Assembly (NCBI GenBank): GCA_014904845.1
Contig: MU119427.1
Span: 1 to 64,000 of the forward strand
DNA length: 64,000 nt
DNA from: Acephala macrosclerotiorum
Taxonomy: Eukaryota; Ascomycota; Leotiomycetes; Helotiales; Mollisiaceae
Direction: 5' to 3'
The notes beneath the pieces were generated by a model. The model did not search any database, had not been told where the DNA came from, and was given only the letters and a program-made list of their open reading frames with translations. Below, in pieces: positions 56,810-64,000 of the stretch. The position numbers and the translations under genes are program-made. Position 1 is the stretch's first letter. Each line of letters starts with the position of its first letter.

Positions 56810-57775
56810 TCGAGGCTAAGTCCTTGATCCAAATCCTCTGTCACTGCCCCGGTCCGGGCGGGGATGTTTCTCTGCTTGTTGCTCTAGAGTCTGCCCTGGA
56901 TCATCAAATTTCCGATCACCCCCGATTATCGAAGCAGTCTTTGATTGGTCAACAGATGTTTCTGGATTAACCGAGACCTCTTCTCTAATATCTAATCCGG
57001 TGTTATCATAAGTGGTTGTTTCAGCAAGTAATTTCTGGTGTTTACCCAGACGTACGTCATAGCCAGAAGGCCCAATCTCTGGCTGACATACTATCCGTCG
57101 AACCTCGCTCACGTCGATTTGGGGGCTCATATACACGCATTTGGTTGCATGAGTGTCCTTGATACAAACCCATTGTATTTAACAGCTATGTACAACGCTT
57201 TTCCTGGCGTTACGTAACATACAAAAGCGGAATTTGATCCAGGAATAGGATGGAATGGCCCTGCCTTGGTGATGCAGTTTAGAGAGAGAGCTCCGTGCCG
57301 CAAGTATTGTCGATTCTGATAACACAATCCTCGGGGAAGCCGAAAAGGTCTTTCTCATCGAAGGTGTCTTCATCTCTCTCATTCTCAAGATTTTCCAGAT
57401 CTCTCCCCTTCAGTGCTTACGCAACTTTCCCTTTGATAAAGGCCGTGGGCCTGCCGTTTCCATCGTAAGGGTTCACCTTGAATATCGATTGCAGGTTCGG
57501 TAGATCTATATCGCCGCTTAAATGAGTAGTATAGTGTCCTCAAACAAACTGACTGCTAGGGATTGTTGAATTGTGACGCTTGACGAATTTAACTATAGCG
57601 ATGTTGGTGCCGATGTAAGTAATGAGAAGACATCTGGATTCCGGGGAGAAATAGACTTTGACTGCTCGGCCTCTTAAAGATTTGTACGTCTGATGCAAAT
57701 CAATATTTGTGGGAATACCATCAATCCTGACTGTTCGATCGTTAGGAAAGTCGGCCGGTTTGTCGGGGAATGAAT
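56810..57775 (-). other. Unrecognised coding-like remnants
   Basis: Fragments such as RTVRIDGIPTNIDLHQTYKS, GRAVKVYFSPESRCLLITYI, NPYDGNGRPTAFIKGKVA and FGFPEDCVIRIDNTCGTELS can be read in shifting frames with stops. They look like a decayed gene, but the family is not recognised. They may be the former 3' extension of the PPTase-like gene, whose frame stops at 57777. Confidence 0.4.
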
Positions 57776-57776
57776 T

Positions 57777-59320
57777 TTAGGACGACTCTTCGTCCTGGAT
57801 TCGGGAAGACAAATTCTCGTCTTGGGGGATCTTTGCTCCAGCCGTCTCGAGTAGGGTTTGAGTTCCATCAAGTGCCTGGTCGTTGCTGTCAAGATTGCGC
57901 TCCGGAGCTTTCGTTACGGCAGACCCCAAATCATTCTTCTCATCACCTAAATAGGTACAAAGCACGGTAACACCATCTCCTCCTGAAGTGGGAATACGTT
58001 CTCCATTGTGTTTGCGGGCTGCATTTAAAGCATCTTGCGCATTTGAGAAGGCAATAATTCCCCACCTCCGTCCAGATCCCCCGCCCGAACCAGCTTTTGC
58101 ATTCAATAGAGCTCGGCCGTTATAACTGGTTTTGAGTCTCGATAACGCCCGGTAGAAGATGTTTATGGAAGCCATACCTTGAGAGTCTTGGACTTGAATA
58201 GTATGGCATAGGTCAAGCCCAGATTTCTTCGCCAACTCGATCGCACCCGAACGTATCTCATGGACGGGAGCTTCAAGCGTCGGCTGAGTTGGTTTTTTGT
58301 CGCCAATATAAGTGCAACGGACGATTTGGCCATGGGAGTTTGATTGGCCATTTAGTTCTGCTGCCGCCATGATAGCGTCTTGCTCAGTTTTGAAGATCGC
58401 AATTCCCCAATCGCGGGCATAAGTATCCCTAACAGAAATGAAAATCGGCCTCTCTCGAAAAGCAGATGGCAAATTCGAGCCCCTATAGTGAAAGGGGATG
58501 TCGTCTACCCGGACAGCATGGCTTATTGGATAACGATGTTCGAGAACAGCCTTTCTTGCCTGGGAAAGCATTTCGTCCGTAACAATGCTACTACCAATTC
58601 TCCTCGCGGTTGGCTTAACTTCGTTCACTTGTATACGTCTCACTACTGGCTGTCCCTGATCGAATGGCGTCGGCGTACTGGTCGTTGTAGGGGCCAAACA
58701 CACGGCGGTAGCATAGTCTGTATCATGACTGATGCTAAGCCTGACCTCTTGTCCGTCTTCCCACTTTTTGGATTCTGACAGGACCACTGCGATTGGTGGT
58801 TTGGAACCAGATTCGTCTTCAGGGGGTCGCCGGATCAAAATGTCATGGAAGTAGAGGCGTCGTTCGTGTGCCTTGATGATTGCCTCTTTAGCTGCGAATC
58901 TGACACACACAAGAATCAGTTATGCTCTTGCACTTCCAGAGTATGACAGAAGGGGAAAACGTGCACCTACCTTCCAGCCATGAACGTGGCTACTTCCCTT
59001 AAGCTCTCCTTGGCCTCATTCTCTGACTTGTCAATCTGCCTCTGCAAATATTTTGCGACCTCTTCATCGCTCAATTTCCCTTCCACCACATGCATAGTGT
59101 TTCTCTGCTCTTTCCAGACCAGCATGTCCTTCAGCTTCTCAACTTTCCTCCATTTTTCCAGCGCATCATCACACCTGAACTTATTCTCGACCCTCTCTTC
59201 CTGCCGTAGGACCTTCCGAATGAATCCGATGCCATGCTTGCCTGCTAGGATCTTTCGTATCCTCGGAATGGAGCAGATATCTGTGCCGACTGCAAGAGGA
59301 AAGGGAAAAGGCTTCGGCAT
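57777..59320 (-). CDS. 4'-phosphopantetheinyl transferase (AcpS/PPT2 type) with RRM-like C-terminal extension
   Basis: Exons 59320-58971 and 58899-57777 (71-nt intron) encode 490 residues. VGTDICSIPRIRKIL and GRFAAKEAIIKAHERR are the two metal and CoA-binding motifs of AcpS-type transferases; LSISHDTDYATAVCLA ends the domain near residue 175. The enzyme would attach phosphopantetheine to a carrier protein, probably mitochondrial (inference). The remaining 300 residues hold two similar blocks, ARDWGIAIFKTEQDAIMAAA and GRRWGIIAFSNAQDALNAAR, that look like RRM RNP-1 strands with their helices. The C-terminus is acidic and disordered. A PPTase fused to RRM-like repeats is unusual. The frame may once have run further downstream. 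Confidence 0.85.
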
Positions 59321-60319
59321 TGGGCTAATGATTGTGCACGTTCGTATGGTTGTGACCGCATTGTGTTCGGAGGAAAACCTTTAGGATTCGCATTAAGGAG
59401 AGAATCGAAGAGCTGGAGAAAACCTCAAGTGAAAGTTCATTGAAGACAAGAAAGGAGTGTCATGATCGTTGAAATGGCAGCTTGGGATGAAAATGTGCAA
59501 TTGCTTCCATCTCGTCTTGAAAGTTTTTGAAGCTCGGACCATGCTGACAGGGGTATTGGGAACGCTAAAATGGTCCAATCTGGGGTATCGTAGACAGAAT
59601 TCACTTCGTTCTTCAGCCTCATCAGACTCTATCAAACAAACCGTGAGAAACGCTATAAGTCGACTTCAAATCTGCCTCTTCAATTCTCTGATCACTCCAG
59701 CAAGAGCTGAAGATTATTCTTTACCCAAAGACTTGACTATATATTGATGCATACGCTGATAGAAGAACAGAAGTGTTCTGAGTACCACGACATTACACGA
59801 CCTAAACATCTTGCGTTGTGTTTATCACTCCTCTGTTCTCCTTACTCGACTCTACGCCACTATACCTTTGTTTTTTTTTTTTGTTTTTTTTTTTATCACA
59901 GAGACGTCTGCGAGTCCATACGAAGACGAGGAGGGGTAAGGTAAGCAAGTTGAGGCTTGTATGTTCTAGGATTCTACAACAACCAACCCTTCCTTCCTGG
60001 CATGCTTCTACATGCTTGACCTACAATACATCATACCCACATCGACCACTGACAATAATCAACGACCATCGTGGCAGATTTTCCATGTGCTTACGATCAC
60101 AAGCGAATGAGGTCTTAGGCTAGTAAGGAGACCTTCGTAAGGTGCCAGCGGAGCCCGTACGCCGAGCTTTGAAAAGGCCTTGCGAGGCCTTTCTGAAGAT
60201 CGATTCAGGTGCTGCTGTCGAATCGGCGAATGGATCGCCTCCAGCGAGGCGATTCTGGAGATCTTGGCAAACAGTCTGGCCGAAGCTCAACATCTTCAAA
60301 CTTAATAATGTCACACACT
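59321..60319. other. Gene-free region
   Basis: No supported gene; includes poly-T runs near 59871-59893 and the promoter of the PPTase gene. Confidence 0.45.
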
Positions 60320-61760
60320 TCTCGGGACATCCAAAAAGTTCTGTTGAAGATCGCTGTTTGAACTTTTTTTTTGAACTTTCACGACCTTTTCTTTGAAACA
60401 CTCCAGGGTTCTTGCTATGACCCGCACCAAAACGCAGAGAGCTTTTTGAAGTAATTCAGCTGAAATACAGCTTGCGCTCTCTTGACTTGAAATGCTACCC
60501 ATTTGACTATCAGCAGAGGCTTCTTGCTGGAATATTCCGGCTTGAGAGTGCATAGGATATTGACAGAATTTTGTTGCATATCTACAGAGGTTGGGACATT
60601 AAAATTTGGCTACTGCGTATCATGATTTCCGCCTAAGAATTTTGCCTCTGCTCTTGACAGGAATTGAGAAGTATCTTATGAGTCCCAACATGCAAGTCCA
60701 CTGCTCAATGTGCCCCAGTTTCTGGGAAATTCAAAAGGTTCTGTTGCACATCGCACTCAAAATTTTCGACCTTTGCTTGGAATGGTCAGGGAGTGGTGGT
60801 CCGTGACATAGGAGCTGAGTCAGAGGATTGAAAGCTTCTTGAGTTCCGGGTTGATCTAGCGTCCAGGGCCTCGCGAACGCGATCAGGAGTTTGATTCCAA
60901 GAATAGTCCTGGACTACTTTCTAGAACCGGAGATTTTGTTGAAGAGACTTCTAGGACCTTCTGGAGTCCAACTTTCTACCGGAAACCATTTGCATTATAG
61001 GGAAGCAACTCAACGTTATTTCGAAAGGGCCGATTTTAAGAATATAAACAAGGGAGTTCCGCCTAGTGGAGCTTGAGTTTCTGGCAGTGCCCCGTTCCGC
61101 TGCTTCTCCGCGGTGGTATTTGGAGTGAATTTTCCTATCTCACTGTCCCACGCCCTTTGGGATATTCAAAAGTTTTGTTGCACGTCTACAAATCTAAATA
61201 TCTAAATATCCAACCTCTTCCTGGAACATTCTAGGATTAGGTGCACTTGTAAAGGAGTGCCAGCATCTAGTATTGAATTAATTCAGCCACCACATTCCTA
61301 CATTCGTACACATTCTCAGAATATTCTAGTCCTTGCTGCATTAGCTTCGAGTCAACCCAAAGCCTATAATCCAAGCATGATCCTCGCCTCACGAGACAGC
61401 CAGCGCCGGCGAGAGCGCGAGCACCTATCACTAACTAGACCAGGAGTTGAGCGGTACCTGAGGCTTCTCAATATATAAGGCAACGCTCCCTTAGCGACTT
61501 TTGTACGCAAATCCAGTTATTCAGCCTGTTACTCAATTAAGGAACCATGTTATCTCTCAAGTTTATTCATTTAACAAATGTTTTTTTCTCAAGGAATACA
61601 AAGGTACGAAATGCGTTCCTAACAGCGGAGCTCGAACTTCTGCTCCCTTTCTTCCTCCCCTCCGCCTTCCTTCAAGTCATCCCCTCACTTCCCTCTCTCC
61701 GCCTACGTCGAATAAAGTCCTACTCATCTTGGGACAATAAAAAGATTTTATTGAACGTCG
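60320..61760 (+). repeat. Second locus of the TGTTGCACATCGC satellite
   Basis: Blocks like ATTCAAAAGGTTCTGTTGCACATCGC occur at about 60326 (degenerate), 60737 and 61740 (degenerate). The sister form TTTTGTTGCATATCTAC or GCACGTCTAC occurs at 60570 and 61170, so the two forms alternate as in the locus at 27-31 kb. A second recurring motif, CTGGAATATTC[CT]AGGA, lies near 60530, 61217, 61888 and 61982. No genes. Confidence 0.55.
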
Positions 61761-62490
61761 TAACCTGAATTTTTTGTCCTTCGCCTGGGCGGGTCCAGTA
61801 GCTCTGCCAAATAGGTAAATTCGAGAAGGGTAGGCGGCCCCTTGAATCGCTCCTGAGTCTGGACCTCTAGACTGTGCTGACATAATCCTGGAATATTCTA
61901 GGACCTGGGGCAAGGTCAGAGATGTATGGACTAGTCTAGGTCGAGGTTCCTGTCCTCATGTAAACCAGCGCCCCGGTACCTGGAGTATTCCAGTACTAAA
62001 GGGAGCTGAGCTCTCCGCAAGAGGACGCTGGACAGCTGAAATGGTCGAGCCGGTGAACGGCTAATGGTCTATTATCATCTACTGTAAGCCGCCTTCAAAA
62101 ATTCACTGATCACGATCTTTCTCGAGCTCCTGGTAGATCTCATCATTCTCGAAAGCCATGCAATTCATCTATTCATTCATCAATTCATACCTCACGCTCA
62201 AGTTACAAATAAACACTTTCTCAAGCACTCAAATGCAGACTTAACATCCCCGTTTGTATGTATCTCCACCCAAAGCAATTACTAGAAGTTAGAAAAGCAT
62301 TTTTGTCCCGAATCCCATATCAAAGGAAGAAGCAAAGCGGAGTGGTATCAAGAAACTTAACGACAGCCAGAGGAAATAATCATTCACGCCCGTCAATGCA
62401 ATTTTCACCGCCTATTGTGTTTCCCTTCCCCAACCATAAGCGAGCACCCTCCCGCACCTCACCCCTTCGCCGAGATTATGCCTTTCCCGT
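61761..62490. other. Gene-free region
   Basis: Nothing recognised apart from satellite-like motifs near 61888 and 61982. Confidence 0.45.
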
Positions 62491-63548
62491 TTACTGATCG
62501 TCCAACAAAGGAGCTCTCTCCTGGTCCGCAGGAACAACGTCCTGCTCTCGTCGGAAGCTGATCTCCTTTCCAAAGATACCTTGCACGGCGACGAGTAGCG
62601 TAGTGATAAAGAGAGTCGCCATGATTGTGAAAGCGAATATCCACTGGAGAGCGATGGTCTTGACGAGAAATTGGTGGACGCCGAGAGAGGCAGCGAGGAT
62701 GCTTAGTGCGAAGCCCATGGTGTAGTCCTGCCATACGTGTGAGTAGACTCTAATTGTATGTGGGAATTGGGCATACCTTGTAAATAACCAGGAAGAACCA
62801 TCCATAAACCAAAATTCCCCAAATTGCAATATTAGCCAACAACCTGGCCGCCAAATTCTCAGCCTCGAAAACAATAGCTCCATCCCAATACAACGCCACA
62901 AACGTCCAAGCCAATGGTCCAGAAACAGCCGGGATATGGATCAATCGAGGATGGTTTGCATGACGGAAGTATAGGCAAGAGAGGTTAAGGAAATTGATGA
63001 TCAGGATGATTTCGGCAATAAGGAAATATGCTCGAACGAAGAGCATGACAAAGGCGAAGTGGAAGAGGTTGTTGAATATGAAGTGGGATCCGACGCCGGC
63101 GGCGGCTTGGACGTGGGTGGTGTTTTTGGAGAAGAAGTGCCAGAGGTAGGCGATTTGGAAGAGGAAGAGGGCGAGCCTGTGGGGTTAGCATTGTTCTGTA
63201 GATATAGATAGATTGGTGGTTTCCAAGTATTTTGAAAAAAAAAAAAAAGGGGGGGGGTATGTACCAGTACAGCGAGGCGATTATGGAGTTGAGAGAGAAT
63301 GGAGTCGGATGGGCAGAGTTCTGGCCCCAGATCGTGGTTTGGCGATGGTGTCTGCCATCATGAGGAACGCCATATGTATAGTAAACAGAAGTTATGACAG
63401 CCAGCAGCCAGGTAAGAATCGACAGAATCTTGTAGGTCCAGACAGCTTGAGCATTGTGAGTTTCGCGGATTGCGAATGGGTTTGCTGTGAACCGTTAGCG
63501 GGGTACGCAGAGCTGGATTGTAGAGTACTTACCGTCGGAGAGAGGCAT
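62491..63548 (-). CDS. DUF1774-family fungal membrane protein
   Basis: Four exons (63548-63533, 63484-63265, 63176-62777, 62727-62491) give 290 residues with no stop; the introns are 48, 88 and 49 nt. The short first exon encodes MPLSD and the gene's frame continues ANPFAIRE. About six to eight hydrophobic helices follow, including IHIPAVSGPLAWTFVALYWD and IALQWIFAFTIMATLFI, the conserved signatures of DUF1774. The C-terminus is hydrophilic (ERAPLLDDQ), a possible sorting signal. The family's function is unknown; it is probably a conserved housekeeping membrane protein. Confidence 0.9.
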
Positions 63549-64000
63549 GGTGAGGTTGTTGTACGAGTACTGCCTCTTTATTCGTGTATGCGGCTGTGTA
63601 TCTTCGAATTCGAGGACCTTGATGGTTACTCAAAAGGAAGTCGGAAACAGTGTCTCAAGGGACCGTTTTCTATCAACCTACTAATATGATGACACTGATG
63701 ATGTCCTGAATTCGAGAAAAGGAACAAGTGAATGCAAAAGAGAAAGAAAGGAAGGTCCTTGGAGAAAATACGAAAAGCAAATTCCAAGGCAGACAGTCGT
63801 ACCTTCCGACTGTGACGTACCGTCCTCATCTCATCCCACGAGGCCTTCCTACTGGTTCTCACTCTGCAGGTTCCACCACAGCTCTTACTCTCCACGCGGA
63901 AGAGATTTTCCCCGCAAAGAATCTTTCATCCTATCAATGCCTTCCCTCTCTTCTTTTCACGGAAAACTGCCCATACAAAGTAAGGTCACACAGCATGAAC
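63549..64000. other. Window end, no gene recognised
   Basis: A minus-strand frame at 63626-63895 has no supporting features. The stretch is probably the upstream region of the DUF1774 gene. Confidence 0.45.

Noticed and set aside
63626..63895. Minus-strand 89-residue frame near the window end
   Set aside because: Upstream of the DUF1774 gene without introns, motifs or a plausible product.

Overview
The window reads as nuclear DNA of a filamentous ascomycete (Pezizomycotina, probably a leotiomycete-like fungus; the placement is inference). Short introns of about 45-90 nt carry GTRNGT donors, CTRAY branch points and CAG/TAG acceptors. Lineage-typical families are present (UstYa/DUF3328, DUF1774, fungal PPTase, NACHT remnants), and repeats show the C:G to T:A decay expected of RIP. 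Most true genes are broken into several frames, so I rebuilt exons by hand. Coordinates are gene spans and exon positions are in the evidence.

Region 1-17.1 kb looks like a decayed dikaritin-type (ustiloxin/cyclochlorotine-like) RiPP cluster. It holds an intact tyrosinase (1818-2993), two canonical UstYa proteins (10568-11631 and 11737-12951, both broken), four copies of a UstYa-like HxxHC family (three broken, one intact at 13313-14095), a frameshifted small secreted peptide gene with a Kex2-type site (7484-7887), an unrecognised gene relic (14495-15198) and an intact MFS transporter (15244-17092). Two nearly identical 113-bp LTR-like elements with perfect 5-bp target duplications sit inside two of the genes. 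Other small DNA elements lie between them.

Region 17.7-24.5 kb is a head-to-head array of eight small cysteine-rich, probably zinc-binding genes: four on the minus strand, then four on the plus strand. All share a W-x-C-[CH] motif, an intron immediately before the next cysteine block, and a C-x2-C-x3/4-C-x2/3-C block. A lipocalin-like pseudogene is embedded in the array. A C365.16-like membrane protein gene closes this part (24857-25798).

Region 25.8-33.9 kb has no convincing gene. It carries a degenerate satellite built around TGTTGCACATCGC, with a related motif in the opposite orientation at 32.7-33.3 kb and more copies at 60.3-61.8 kb.

Region 34-41.5 kb holds a secreted Kex2-partitioned repeat protein, a histidinol-phosphatase, a pepsin-fold aspartic protease and a beta-lactamase-family gene broken by a hAT-type MITE. 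An extremely A+T-rich RIP island follows (41.5-46.3 kb).

Region 47-64 kb holds a large hydrolase / fungal-specific / ubiquitin-like / RING-like fusion (47238-50876), minisatellites and an assembly gap, a DUF1398 relic, a NACHT relic split by a second hAT-type MITE, a phosphopantetheinyl transferase with an RRM-like tail, and a DUF1774 membrane protein. Housekeeping-type genes are intact while accessory genes are riddled with insertions and RIP-like stops, so I infer a rapidly decaying accessory compartment next to conserved genes.
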